Shown here: positions 43,524-52,392 of the stretch, one piece after another
How positions within the stretch are numbered: position 1 is the first letter of the stretch
How the letters are laid out: every line of letters begins with the position of its first letter
NCBI RefSeq assembly: GCF_004570865.1
Contig: NZ_SPQS01000001.1
Coordinates: forward strand, 248,001-312,000
Direction of reading: 5' to 3'
Source of the DNA: Bradyrhizobium frederickii
GTDB taxonomy: Bacteria; Pseudomonadota; Alphaproteobacteria; Rhizobiales; Xanthobacteraceae
DNA length: 64,000 nt
Made by a program: the position numbers and the translations under genes
The notes under the pieces: generated by a model
Told to the model about the DNA's origin: nothing
Databases searched by the model: none
Seen by the model: the letters and a program-made list of their open reading frames with translations, nothing else

Positions 43524-43805
43524 TTAGCGCCCGATCGTCACGCCGGCGGTCGAGCGCATGGCGCCTCTCAGGCTGGTCGCGTTCATGTCGTCGAGCACCT
43601 GTCGCGTCAGCACGGTGGTCTGGCCCGGCATGTCGAGGATCGCCTCGCCGCGCGAGGACGAGAGCCGATCGGCCTTGTAGGACGCGGCTGGATCGGTGAC
43701 GGGAACGGTCGCAGGCGGGTGGCGGGATCGTTTGCCCGTGGCAAAGGCCGGCTGCAAGACGCAGAAGGCGGCGATCACGACCAGAAGCAACGAGCTTGCG
43801 CGCAC
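43524..43805 (-). pseudogene. TonB-dependent receptor plug-domain fragment, 93 aa
   Basis: After a signal peptide (LLLVVIAAFCVLQPAFA) the mature part SYKADRLSSSRGEAILDMPG, then QTTVLTRQVLDDMNATSLRGAMRSTAGVTIG, follows the start of a TonB-receptor plug of the siderophore-receptor type. The frame stops at TAA right after GVTIGR, where a receptor of 700-plus residues would continue. No barrel sequence is seen downstream. It is therefore a truncated remnant, or less likely a stand-alone secreted plug-like protein. The start is chosen for its clean signal peptide. Confidence 0.6.
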
Positions 43806-43868
43806 AGGCGATCTCCCCTGTCGGAATATCAGCCTAGCACGTCGCGGCGTTCGTTGCAGGGGAAGGGA

Positions 43869-45152
43869 TCAGGCCAGAGCGGCCTGGCGCTCCCGCGCCG
43901 GTTCGCGAACTCGCTCGAGTTTCGCAGGCTCGGCGAGCCGCGTGAAACTGCGCTGGCTCGCCTGCGCGGGGGCCTCGACGATGACGCCCTCGCAGACGAT
44001 CTGTCCGCCGAGCATCATGAATTCCAGCTTGTCATAGCGCGGCATCGTCTCGCCGGGGGCGGGCGGCAGCAGCCCGACGCATCCCTGGATGTTCAGCGTG
44101 GCTTCGCCGGTGCCGTGAAGTCGCGGATTCCACATCCTGATCCCGCTTTCCGCCCAGCGCTGCCTGATCAGCGCGGTGCGATCGGCAGGTTCAGCGGCTC
44201 TCGCGCGAACTATCGGCGCGCTCCGCCTTTCCGGAGCAGGCGAGACGAGCGCCGGAGCCTGCGCGACCTCGGTGGCGACGTTGGCCGTATCGGCGGGGCC
44301 GTGCTCTGCGACCACCGCCGCGACGGGCGCAACACCATCCGCAACTGCCGGCTCGATGGCCCCCGCATCGTCCGGCGAGGGACCGCTGTCGAAATCAGTC
44401 TCGGAGGCAGGCTGTGCCAGAACTTCGGCATCGGCAGACGTGACGCACGGCGCGTCTACCGTCGGCTCAACGTCCACGATGACATCAGAGGCGCGAGCGT
44501 CGTCCACAACAAGGGCAGCGGCATCAAGCGGATCACGCTCGGCGTCGCCGGGCGATGACGTCTCCACCGTGACGACGGCCTCGGCCGCGACCGGGAGTGG
44601 ATCGTTGCCGATGGCTGGCTCGGGAGCATCTTCCGTTGCCGTTTCGATCGCGGCGGCCGAAGCCTCCTCTTCGACGACCGGCCCGATGTCGGGCGGCGTC
44701 TGCCGGGAGGAATCGTCGCCGGCGCCGGCCTCGGTTGGCGCGGCCGGCGGGCTCTCCGCGATGACGGAGATCGCGGCATCATCCTGGGCGGAGGGAGCCG
44801 CGGCCTCGCTCTCGGCCTCGCCGAGCCCCGAAGCCGTGCCGATTTCGGCGCCTTGAGTCGAAGCGGCTTCCGCGACGTCTTGAGCCGCGACGCCTTGGAC
44901 GGCGACGTCTTGGACCGCGATGTCTTGGACGATGTCTTGGGCGATGACGGGCGAGACGTCTGCTGCGGCCGGTGTGGCATCAATGCTGCCGCCGTGCTGC
45001 ACGGGCCGAAGCCTGGTGAACGCCCATTTCACCGCAGGGATACGGCGCAGCAACGATATCAGTCTCGAAAGCACTAGGCGTTGTCCAAGAGATACTCGGC
45101 GTGAGGCAATCGCTGATTCGCCAGCAATATGAAAAACTGCCCCGGCCGTCAC
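43869..45152 (-). CDS. Hypothetical Ala/Glu-rich repeat protein, 427 aa
   Basis: The family is not recognised. Residues 50-330 are low-complexity, Ala/Pro/Glu/Val-rich and likely disordered. A tandem repeat in residues 70-95 reads IAQDIVQDIAVQDVAVQGV, with QDI/QDV units spaced about five residues apart. The last ~90 residues (ALIRQRWAESGIRMWNPRLHGTG, PRYDKLEFMMLGGQIVCEGVIVEAP) look globular and may be the conserved domain. No signal or membrane segment is obvious. A later start is possible because the N-terminal ~45 residues are basic and hydrophobic. Confidence 0.6.
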   Translation of the reverse strand: MTAGAVFHIAGESAIASRRVSLGQRLVLSRLISLLRRIPAVKWAFTRLRPVQHGGSIDATPAAADVSPVIAQDIVQDIAVQDVAVQGVAAQDVAEAASTQGAEIGTASGLGEAESEAAAPSAQDDAAISVIAESPPAAPTEAGAGDDSSRQTPPDIGPVVEEEASAAAIETATEDAPEPAIGNDPLPVAAEAVVTVETSSPGDAERDPLDAAALVVDDARASDVIVDVEPTVDAPCVTSADAEVLAQPASETDFDSGPSPDDAGAIEPAVADGVAPVAAVVAEHGPADTANVATEVAQAPALVSPAPERRSAPIVRARAAEPADRTALIRQRWAESGIRMWNPRLHGTGEATLNIQGCVGLLPPAPGETMPRYDKLEFMMLGGQIVCEGVIVEAPAQASQRSFTRLAEPAKLERVREPARERQAALA

Positions 45153-45381
45153 ACCTCTGTCAATCTAGGTGAGATCAATTGCAGAACATCAGATACGTTC
45201 GTCGGGTGCGGGTGGGCGACCCGATGAAGTGTCAGCCATCACCGAGAGACTGTGATCGCCGTGAAGCCCGAGCGTGATTGGGCCGCCGCCCAACTTGACG
45301 CGACCACAATAGAGCCGCGCCGAGTTGAGCACGCTCCTTCGAAGGCGAAGGAGAGGGAAGCGGGATTTTTCGATCTTCCGA

Positions 45382-45654
45382 CTATTTGCCGGCGCCCGCG
45401 CTGCCGCCGGCCTGGCTGCCCGTGTTGTTGGTGTTGGCGCCGCCGGCCGATGGTTGCTGCGCACCCTTGCCGTCGCTGGCCTCGTTCTGCATGTTCGACG
45501 AACGTCCGGTCGTCATGCCCTTGGTGGCGGGGCCGCGCGACGAGGGGCCGACGTCGACCTGGCCGGAGGCGCCCGGGGCGGGTTGTGTCTGGGCGACGGC
45601 GCTACCGGTCGCCAGCGCCATGATGCATGCCGATGCCAAGATGAGCTTCTTCAT
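45382..45654 (-). CDS. Small secreted hypothetical protein, 90 aa
   Basis: A signal peptide (MKKLILASACIMALATGSAVAQ) is followed by a Gly/Ser/Thr/Gln-rich low-complexity mature part (GGANTNNTGSQAGGSAGAGK). No domain is recognised. Similar short secreted low-complexity proteins are common in Bradyrhizobium, and another (52081) has an EcfG promoter. The ATG at 45654 follows a GGAGAATC-type ribosome site. Confidence 0.6.
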   Translation of the reverse strand: MKKLILASACIMALATGSAVAQTQPAPGASGQVDVGPSSRGPATKGMTTGRSSNMQNEASDGKGAQQPSAGGANTNNTGSQAGGSAGAGK

Positions 45655-45816
45655 TGGATTCTCCTTGACTTTACATCCCAGACAATCCGCCTGCGCAAGC
45701 GACGTTCCTGCCGAATTGTGGCCATCGCTTCAACCCTGAGCGGTTGAACGTCGGGGGTTCCCGTCAACGTCCCAAGCGGCTATTGAGGGACCGTCATCGC
45801 ATATTGGAAACGACGC

Positions 45817-46626
45817 ATGAGGAAGATTGCCACCCTTGGAGCGGTTCTGCTCTGGTCCACGATCGCGTTCGCGCAGGATCGCACCATCACGGTCGCTTCG
45901 ACCACCTCGACGGAACAATCAGGCCTGTTCGGCCATCTGCTGCCGCTGTTCGAGAAGGCCGAAGGCATCAGGGTGAAGGTCGTCGCCGTCGGCACCGGCC
46001 AGGCGCTGGATATCGGCCGGCGTGGCGATGCCGACGTCGTGTTCGTCCATGACAGGCCCGCCGAAGACAAGTTCATGTCGGAAGGGCAGGGCGTGAAGCG
46101 CTTCGACGTCATGTACAACGACTTCGTCGTGGTCGGGCCCAAAAGCGACCCGGCGCGGATATCGGGCAGCAAGGATGTGGTCGAGGCGCTGCGCAAGATC
46201 GCGACCGCGAAGGCGCCGTTCATCTCGCGCGGCGACAAGTCCGGCACGCATGCGGCCGAGCTGAGGCTGTGGAAAGAGGCAGGCGTCGACCTCGGTGCCG
46301 GCAAGGACAGCTGGTACCGGGAGATCGGCCAGGGCATGGGCCCGGCGCTGAACATGGCCTCGTCCTCAAATGCCTATCTGCTGTCGGACCGCGGCACCTG
46401 GCTTTCGTTCAAGAACCGCGGCGAGCTCGCCATCCTGACCGAGGGCGACAAGCGGCTCTTCAACCAGTACGGCGTCATGCTGGTGAATCCCGAGAAGCAC
46501 CCGAACGTGAAGGCGAAGGATGGACAGGCCTTCATCGACTGGCTCGTCTCGTCGAAGGGGCAGGAAGCGATTGCCGGCTACAAGGTTGGCGGCGAGCCGC
46601 TATTTTTCCCCAACGCGGCCCACTAG
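45817..46626 (+). CDS. tupA: TupA-type tungstate-binding periplasmic protein
   Basis: This 269-residue periplasmic protein resembles TupA/WtpA tungstate receptors. After a signal peptide (KIATLGAVLLWSTIAFAQ) comes TITVASTTSTEQSGLFGHLLP, with the oxyanion-binding ASTTST. Then follow VGTGQALDIGRRGDADVVFVHD and the SRGDKSGTHAAEL oxyanion-contact loop. It would import tungstate (possibly molybdate) for the molybdo/tungsto-enzymes. Its gene is convergent with tupB, with the last 27 bases overlapping. No ATPase gene (tupC) is adjacent. Confidence 0.85.
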   Translation: MRKIATLGAVLLWSTIAFAQDRTITVASTTSTEQSGLFGHLLPLFEKAEGIRVKVVAVGTGQALDIGRRGDADVVFVHDRPAEDKFMSEGQGVKRFDVMYNDFVVVGPKSDPARISGSKDVVEALRKIATAKAPFISRGDKSGTHAAELRLWKEAGVDLGAGKDSWYREIGQGMGPALNMASSSNAYLLSDRGTWLSFKNRGELAILTEGDKRLFNQYGVMLVNPEKHPNVKAKDGQAFIDWLVSSKGQEAIAGYKVGGEPLFFPNAAH

Positions 46627-47298
46627 CAGGAATGCGACGGTCGACACCGCCACGCTGAGCGCGAGCAGGATCAGTCCGAGTCCGAGCGCCAGCGGCAGGT
46701 CGCCCTTGCTGGTCTCTAGCGCGATCGCGGTCGTCATCGTGCGCGTGAAGCCGCGGATGTTGCCGCCGACGATGATGATGGCGCCGACCTCGGCGATGGC
46801 GCGCCCGAACGCCGCGAGAAAGGCCGTCAGCAGCGAGGTCCGGCCGAGCGCGAACAGGAGCGCCATGCTGCGCAGGGCCGACAATCCATCGATCCGCGCC
46901 AGGTCGCCATACTCCGCCCACAGCAGGCTCGCGGGCCGATGCACCAGGGCGACCACGATCGGAGCGGCCAGCAGCGTCTGCGCAACCACCATGGCAGCCG
47001 GGGTGAACAGCAAGCCCGCCGCCCCGAGCGGACCGGACCGCGACAGCAGGAGATAGAGCGCGAGCCCGACCACGACCGGCGGAAGGCCGAGCAGCGCATT
47101 GGTCAGTACGATGATCACCTGACGCCCGCGGAAACGGGTGATCGCAAGCAGGGCTCCCAACGGTGCGCCGATCAGGAGCGCGACGATGCTGGCGGTCAGG
47201 CTGACCCGCACCGACAATGCGACGATGCCGAGCAGCTCGGCGTCAGCCTCGGCGATCAGGGTGAGGGCGGAGCCGATAGATCGTGCAAAGTCGTTCAT
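46600..47298 (-). CDS. tupB: TupB-type tungstate ABC permease
   Basis: This 232-residue inner-membrane permease has about five hydrophobic segments (LTASIVALLIGAPLGALLAI, IIVLTNALLGLPPVVVGLALYLLL) and the EAA-like loop AALRSMALLFALGRTSLLTAFLAAFGRAIAEVG. The AEVGAIIIVGGN motif is typical of the TupB/WtpB and ModB lineage. It is encoded opposite tupA and convergent, an unusual order. The ATPase partner must be supplied from elsewhere. Confidence 0.82.
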   Translation of the reverse strand: MNDFARSIGSALTLIAEADAELLGIVALSVRVSLTASIVALLIGAPLGALLAITRFRGRQVIIVLTNALLGLPPVVVGLALYLLLSRSGPLGAAGLLFTPAAMVVAQTLLAAPIVVALVHRPASLLWAEYGDLARIDGLSALRSMALLFALGRTSLLTAFLAAFGRAIAEVGAIIIVGGNIRGFTRTMTTAIALETSKGDLPLALGLGLILLALSVAVSTVAFLLVGRVGEK

Positions 47299-47411
47299 CC
47301 GGCCTCAGGCAACTCCGTTCCGCGGGGCTCCCGCTACGTGCCTTCTCGCCGTTGCGGCTGCCATAATCAAGACCCGGACTGGGCTGCCGCGGGAGGGCTT
47401 GGAGGCCGCAA

Positions 47412-47438
47412 ACCGGCCTCGGGGCGCCCGAGGCCGGT
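47412..47438. other. Perfect 12-bp stem-loop in the tupB-hbd gap
   Basis: ACCGGCCTCGGG (47412-47423) pairs exactly with CCCGAGGCCGGT (47427-47438) around a three-base loop. It lies 114 bases upstream of tupB and 156 bases before the hbd ATG. No T-run follows on either strand. It may be an attenuator, a processing hairpin or a repeat arm. The rest of the 295-base gap holds nothing recognisable. Confidence 0.4.
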
Positions 47439-47593
47439 GCTTTAAGCCCGACAGGCGCTTTATTCCGTCCATGAATGCTTTAAGGGAGGGGCAGGATCGG
47501 GTCGCAGCCGTCTTGCGGCGGTGCTAGACCTGATGCGGAAACAATGGCCGTGCCATGCTGGCATCGGCTGCAGGATGAGAAGGATGTGAGGCA

Positions 47594-48445
<852 letters not shown>

Positions 48446-48578
48446 TCAGGGCGGCCGGCGGCGGGCCTTTCGCGCTCGCCGCCGGATCCCGCACTTTGCG
48501 CCGCGACAAAGACGCCGCGCGCAACTGGCCCGACAATGTCGGACGGCCCGCGGGAACAACGGAACGGACACAGAGGAT

Positions 48579-49043
48579 ATGTCGGATCGACTGAAGGCCG
48601 AGCGCGAGGCGGCGGCCGCACGGCGGAGCCTGTTGACGCAGGATGCGATCGAGCGCACCGGGATCACCGATGAGATGATCGGGGAGCTTGTCACCCGCTT
48701 CTACGGACGGGTGCGCGAAGATGCCAAGCTTGGTCCGGTGTTTGCGGTCGTGCAGAACTGGGACGAGCATCTCGCCAAGCTCAGGGATTTCTGGTCCTCG
48801 GTCGTGCTGATGAGCGGCCGCTATCACGGCTCGCCGATGCGGGCACATTTGCCGCTCAGCCTGGCTGGCGACCATTTCGACCGCTGGCTCGATCTGTTCG
48901 AGCAGACCGCGCGCGAGGTCTGCCCGCCGCCGGCGGCCAATCTGTTCATCGACAAGGCGCGTCGCATCGCCGACAGTTTCGAAATGGCGTCGGCAACCGT
49001 TGCCGGTTCGATCGCCGCACCGCGCCACGTGCTCAGGCCCTGA
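48579..49043 (+). CDS. Group 3 truncated haemoglobin
   Basis: This ~154-residue globin has the group III layout: MIGELVTRFYGRVREDAKLGPVF, the WDEHLAKLRDFWSSVVLMSGRY stretch and the haem pocket HLPLSLAGDHFDRWLDLFE, with the proximal His in AGDHF. Group 3 globins are linked to nitric oxide or oxygen binding under low oxygen. The ATG at 48579 is preceded by AGAGG very closely. The C-terminal PRHVLRP tail is short. It precedes the Rieske/PQQ genes but with a 257-base gap. Confidence 0.87.
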   Translation: MSDRLKAEREAAAARRSLLTQDAIERTGITDEMIGELVTRFYGRVREDAKLGPVFAVVQNWDEHLAKLRDFWSSVVLMSGRYHGSPMRAHLPLSLAGDHFDRWLDLFEQTAREVCPPPAANLFIDKARRIADSFEMASATVAGSIAAPRHVLRP

Positions 49044-49300
49044 CGACCACCGGCTGCCTGCAATACATGCAGATGCGTCACGCTGCGTTTGCGCAGCGCC
49101 ACGAATAGCGCGCTGCACCAATTCCGACATCATCGGTCTGATCTGCAAAATCATCATGCCGATCGCGCGGCGCGACGTTGAAATCGCGAAAACGCGTTTG
49201 AATGCATTCAGTCTTGCTCAATCAACGCGAGCAAAGCCATATTGATGCACTGCGGCGCCAATTCTTCGCCTTGTTTTCGGCAGAGTTCCAGCGCCTGCTT

Positions 49301-49960
49301 ATGAACATGTCCCGCGCATCGTTCACAACCAATTCCTCATCGTCCGAAAGCTCCTGGGAACCCGACGCCGAGGCCTATGCCGAGCAGACGCGGCGAACGG
49401 TGCTGCTTGGTGCGCTCGCCACCACCGCTTGTCTCGGTTGCTCCGCGCATGCGCGCGCGAATGAGGATCCGCCCGGGTCTGACGAACGGCCCCAGAAAGG
49501 CGATGTGTTCGTCTTCTCCGAAGGCGACAAGGAGGGAAAGCTGATCAGCGCGGCCGACCTGCCGGCCGGCGGACCGCCGGTGCACGCCTGGCCGAAGGAT
49601 CCCAAGACATCGGTGGTGCGCAGCGGCTCGCGGCTCAACGAGATCCTGATCATCCGGCTCGATCCGGCCGAGCTCGACGAGAAGGCCCGCGCTCGCGCCG
49701 TCGATGGCATCCTCGCTTATTCGGCGATCTGCTCGCATGCCGGCTGTCCCGTCACCGCCTGGGTGAAGAGCGATGTCGGCGACAAGGAGGTGTTCAAGTG
49801 CATGTGTCACAACTCCGAATACGATCCTCGTGCGGGCGCACAGGTCGTGTTCGGACCGGCGCCGCGACGGCTCGCGGCGCTGCCGCTCGCGCTCGCTGAC
49901 GGCTCGCTCAGCGTTGCCGGCAACTTCATCGGAAAGGTAGGTGGCGCGCAGCCAGGATGA
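49301..49960 (+). CDS. Tat-exported Rieske [2Fe-2S] protein
   Basis: This ~219-residue protein has a Tat-type signal (QTRRTVLLGALATTACLGC) and a Rieske domain. The clusters are CSHAGC (Cys144, His146, Cys149) and CMCHNS (Cys167, Cys169, His170), so both ligands and the disulfide are present. It would be a periplasmic one-electron carrier, anchored or free. The PQQ alcohol dehydrogenase gene starts 118 bases later, suggesting it may accept electrons from that enzyme. The start is uncertain: 49202, 49301 and 49307 are all possible without clear ribosome sites. Confidence 0.82.
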   Translation: MNMSRASFTTNSSSSESSWEPDAEAYAEQTRRTVLLGALATTACLGCSAHARANEDPPGSDERPQKGDVFVFSEGDKEGKLISAADLPAGGPPVHAWPKDPKTSVVRSGSRLNEILIIRLDPAELDEKARARAVDGILAYSAICSHAGCPVTAWVKSDVGDKEVFKCMCHNSEYDPRAGAQVVFGPAPRRLAALPLALADGSLSVAGNFIGKVGGAQPG

Positions 49961-50078
49961 ACGGACGGTGCGGGCCGCGCCCGCGTCACGAGAGGCCGTA
50001 TCCGCCGGTGGGCGGACGGCGGGACGAACGACAAGAATTCACAACAAGAATTCAAACGGATGAAAAAGGGGAACGTCC

Positions 50079-51830
50079 ATGAGAACGTCCAGAAAAGCGT
50101 CCATGACCAGGAAGCAATGGTTGCTGTCCGGCTTCGTCGCCTTCACCTGTCTCGCTTCGACCGCCGCCATGTCCGGTCCGATCGAGAACTACGCACCGGT
50201 CACCGCGCAGCGGTTGGAGAATCCGGAGCCAAGCAACTGGATGCTCTATCGGCGCACCTATGACGGGCACGGCTACAGCCCGCTCGACCAGATCAACACC
50301 TCCAACGTGAAGAATCTGACGCCGGTCTGGACCTTTGCCACCGGCGTCGTCGAAGGCCACGAGGCCCCGCCGATCGTCAACAACGGCGTGATGTTCGTGG
50401 CAACCCCGATGGGGCAGGTGATCGCGCTGAATGCCAAGACCGGCGATGAATACTGGCGTTACAAGCGGCAGCTCCCTGACGACCTGTTCCAGCTGCATCC
50501 GACCAGCCGCGGCGTCGGCCTCTGGGAGGACAAGCTCTACCTCGCCACCACGGACGATCACGTCGTCGCGCTCGATGCCAAGACCGGCAAGGTGGTGTGG
50601 GACACCAAGGTGCAGGACTACAAGAAGGGCCAGTACATGACCCTGATGCCGCTGATCGTCGACGGCAAGGTCATCGTCGGCGGCTCCGGCGGCGAGTTCG
50701 GCGTGCGCGGCTATGTCGCCGCCTATGACGCCAAGGACGGCAAGGAGCTGTGGCGGACCTACACCATTCCGGGCGAAGGCGAGCCGGGCCATGACACCTG
50801 GCAGGGCGACGACTGGAAGAACGGCGGCGGCTCGGCCTGGATGACCGGCAATTACGACAAGGAGACCAAGACGATCTATTGGGGCGTCGGCAACGCCGCG
50901 CCGTGGCCCGGCGACAGCCATCCCGGCGACAATCTCTACACCTCCTCGGTGCTCGCGCTCGATCCCAACACCGGCAAGATCAAGACCTACCACCAGTATC
51001 ACCAGAACGATTCCTGGGACTGGGACGAGGTCGAGGCGCCGATGCTGATCGACCTGCAACGCGACGGTCGCAACATCAAGAGCCTGGTCCATCCGGGCCG
51101 TGACGCGATCTTCTGGGTGCTCGAGCGCACGCCGACCAAGATCAACTATGTCGCCGGCTGGCCGTTCGTCTCCACCGACGTCTGGAAGGGCATCGAACCC
51201 GAGAGCGGCAAGCCAATCGTCGACCCCGCGCACAAGCCGGTGATCGGCAAGCGGGTCGAGTTCTGTCCGTCGCTGTGGGGCGGCAAGGACTGGCCGTCGG
51301 CGGCCTACAGCCAGAGGACCGGCCTCGTCTACGTGCCCGCCAACGAGAATTTCTGCGGCGGGTTCACCGGCGAGAAGGTCGCGCTCAAGCCGGGCGAGCT
51401 CTGGCTCGGCACTAAGCCGGAGGACATCGGCCTGAAGGCGAAGCCGGGTGCGGATCATTTCGGCGAGCTGCAGGCCTGGGATCCCGCCACGGGCAAGAAG
51501 GTGTGGCAGCACAACTTCGCGAAATCGCATCTGTTCGGCTCGGTCACGGCGACCGCGGGCGATCTCATCTTCGTCGGCGGCACCAACGACCGCAACTTCC
51601 GCGCCTTCAACGCCAAGACCGGCGAGCTGCTGTGGGAGCAGAAGACCAACTCCGGCATCATGGGCATGCCGGTGTCCTATGAGATCGACGGCACCCAATA
51701 TATCGCGATCCAGTCAGGATGGGGCGTGGACGCGCAACGCATCCAGGATGCGCTGGTGACCAACAACATCGGCATCGAGGCCAATGTGCCGCAAGGCGGG
51801 GTCATCTGGGTGTTCGCACTGAAGAAATAG
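50079..51830 (+). CDS. PQQ-dependent alcohol dehydrogenase, lanthanide-type motif
   Basis: This 583-residue periplasmic quinoprotein has a signal peptide (LLSGFVAFTCLASTAAM) and eight W-type beta-propeller repeats. The metal/PQQ residues Glu206 (GGEFG), Asn272 (VGNAAPW), catalytic Asp314 and Asp316 (DSWDWDEVE) are all seen. The Asp-x-Asp pair predicts a lanthanide cofactor as in XoxF and PedH. It lacks the adjacent-Cys disulfide of methanol dehydrogenases (LHPTSRG aligns there). A Rieske gene precedes it, and an intrinsic terminator follows. The substrate is likely an alcohol, not identified. Confidence 0.88.
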   Translation: MRTSRKASMTRKQWLLSGFVAFTCLASTAAMSGPIENYAPVTAQRLENPEPSNWMLYRRTYDGHGYSPLDQINTSNVKNLTPVWTFATGVVEGHEAPPIVNNGVMFVATPMGQVIALNAKTGDEYWRYKRQLPDDLFQLHPTSRGVGLWEDKLYLATTDDHVVALDAKTGKVVWDTKVQDYKKGQYMTLMPLIVDGKVIVGGSGGEFGVRGYVAAYDAKDGKELWRTYTIPGEGEPGHDTWQGDDWKNGGGSAWMTGNYDKETKTIYWGVGNAAPWPGDSHPGDNLYTSSVLALDPNTGKIKTYHQYHQNDSWDWDEVEAPMLIDLQRDGRNIKSLVHPGRDAIFWVLERTPTKINYVAGWPFVSTDVWKGIEPESGKPIVDPAHKPVIGKRVEFCPSLWGGKDWPSAAYSQRTGLVYVPANENFCGGFTGEKVALKPGELWLGTKPEDIGLKAKPGADHFGELQAWDPATGKKVWQHNFAKSHLFGSVTATAGDLIFVGGTNDRNFRAFNAKTGELLWEQKTNSGIMGMPVSYEIDGTQYIAIQSGWGVDAQRIQDALVTNNIGIEANVPQGGVIWVFALKK

Positions 51831-51874
51831 CTCCGCGGGCGGATCGAAGACAGCGGAGCAGCCGGGGGGTGGGA

Positions 51875-51910
51875 ATGCGGCGGACGGCAACGTCCGCCGC
51901 ATTTTTGTTT
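51875..51910 (+). terminator. Rho-independent terminator after the PQQ dehydrogenase
   Basis: The stem ATGCGGCGGACG / CGTCCGCCGCAT (12 bp) with a GCAA tetraloop is followed at once by TTTTTGTTT. It lies 44 bases past the stop. This is a textbook intrinsic terminator. Confidence 0.88.
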
Positions 51911-51939
51911 GTGCGCTGGGATTGCTCGCGGGCCGCATA

Positions 51940-52070
51940 CTCGTCATGCCAGGGCTTGTCCCGCCTGCGCGTCCGACGCCGCTCCGGCGCGGCGAAGGCC
52001 CGGGCATCTACGTCGTGCCGCGGCAAAGGCCGTGGATGGCCGGGATAAACCCGGCCGTGCCGGCATGAGG
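51940..52070. repeat. Palindromic intergenic repeat of the CGTCATGCC type
   Basis: It begins CTCGTCATGCCAGGGCTTGT and ends CCGGGATAAACCCGGCCGTG, then CCGGCATGAGG, with the inner GGCATC/GGATGGC arms inverted. It looks like the common Bradyrhizobium GTCAT...ATGAC-type intergenic repeat, slightly degraded. It fills the gap between the PQQ dehydrogenase and the small gene at 52081. Confidence 0.55.
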
Positions 52071-52080
52071 TCGCAAAAGT

Positions 52081-52338
52081 CTACTTCCCCTCGCGCTCGA
52101 CCTTGTCCTTCTCCTTCTGGTTCATCTCACGAACCTTCGGATCGGGATTATGCTGGCCGGTGGTCTGGGTGGTCGAGGCGGGCGGGGCGTTGGCGTTGGG
52201 CAGCGAGTTCTGGTCCGGGGTGCCGGGACGCGTGGCCGTGGTCGGCGGGGCGGTATTGCTCTGGGCAAATGCGCCTGCGGCCGTCAAAAGAAAGGCGCTC
52301 GACAGCGACACTGCGAGCGCCTTTGAGAGGTTGGTCAT
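52081..52338 (-). CDS. Small secreted hypothetical protein, 85 aa
   Basis: A signal peptide (ALAVSLSSAFLLTAAGAFAQ) precedes a Thr/Pro/Asn-rich disordered segment and a charged C-terminal tail (VREMNQKEKDKVEREGK). No domain is recognised. An AGGAG ribosome site and a perfect EcfG promoter (52365-52389) support real expression, and a role in the general stress response. Confidence 0.72.
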   Translation of the reverse strand: MTNLSKALAVSLSSAFLLTAAGAFAQSNTAPPTTATRPGTPDQNSLPNANAPPASTTQTTGQHNPDPKVREMNQKEKDKVEREGK

Positions 52339-52364
52339 CGATCTGCTCCTGTCAGATCGATGGA

Positions 52365-52389
52365 AACGGCGCGAGGCCGCTTCTGTTCC
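52365..52389 (-). promoter_or_regulatory. EcfG-type general stress promoter for the 85-aa secreted protein
   Basis: On the minus strand GGAAC (GTTCC at 52385-52389) and CGTT (AACG at 52365-52368) are 16 bases apart. The predicted start near 52358 leaves a ~20-base leader with an AGGAG site. The -35 box just overlaps the upstream flank of iorB's 3' end. Confidence 0.7.
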
Positions 52390-52392
52390 GTC

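Noticed and set aside
45729-45748. TTCAACC...GGTTGAA inverted repeat upstream of tupA as an operator
   Set aside because: A seven-base arm with a six-base loop is too weak to assign, and no ModE or TunR pattern matches. It could be chance.
49081-49098. CGCTGCG...CGCAGCG hairpin after the truncated haemoglobin gene as terminator
   Set aside because: Short stem, no T-run, and located in a GC-rich stretch where such matches are frequent.
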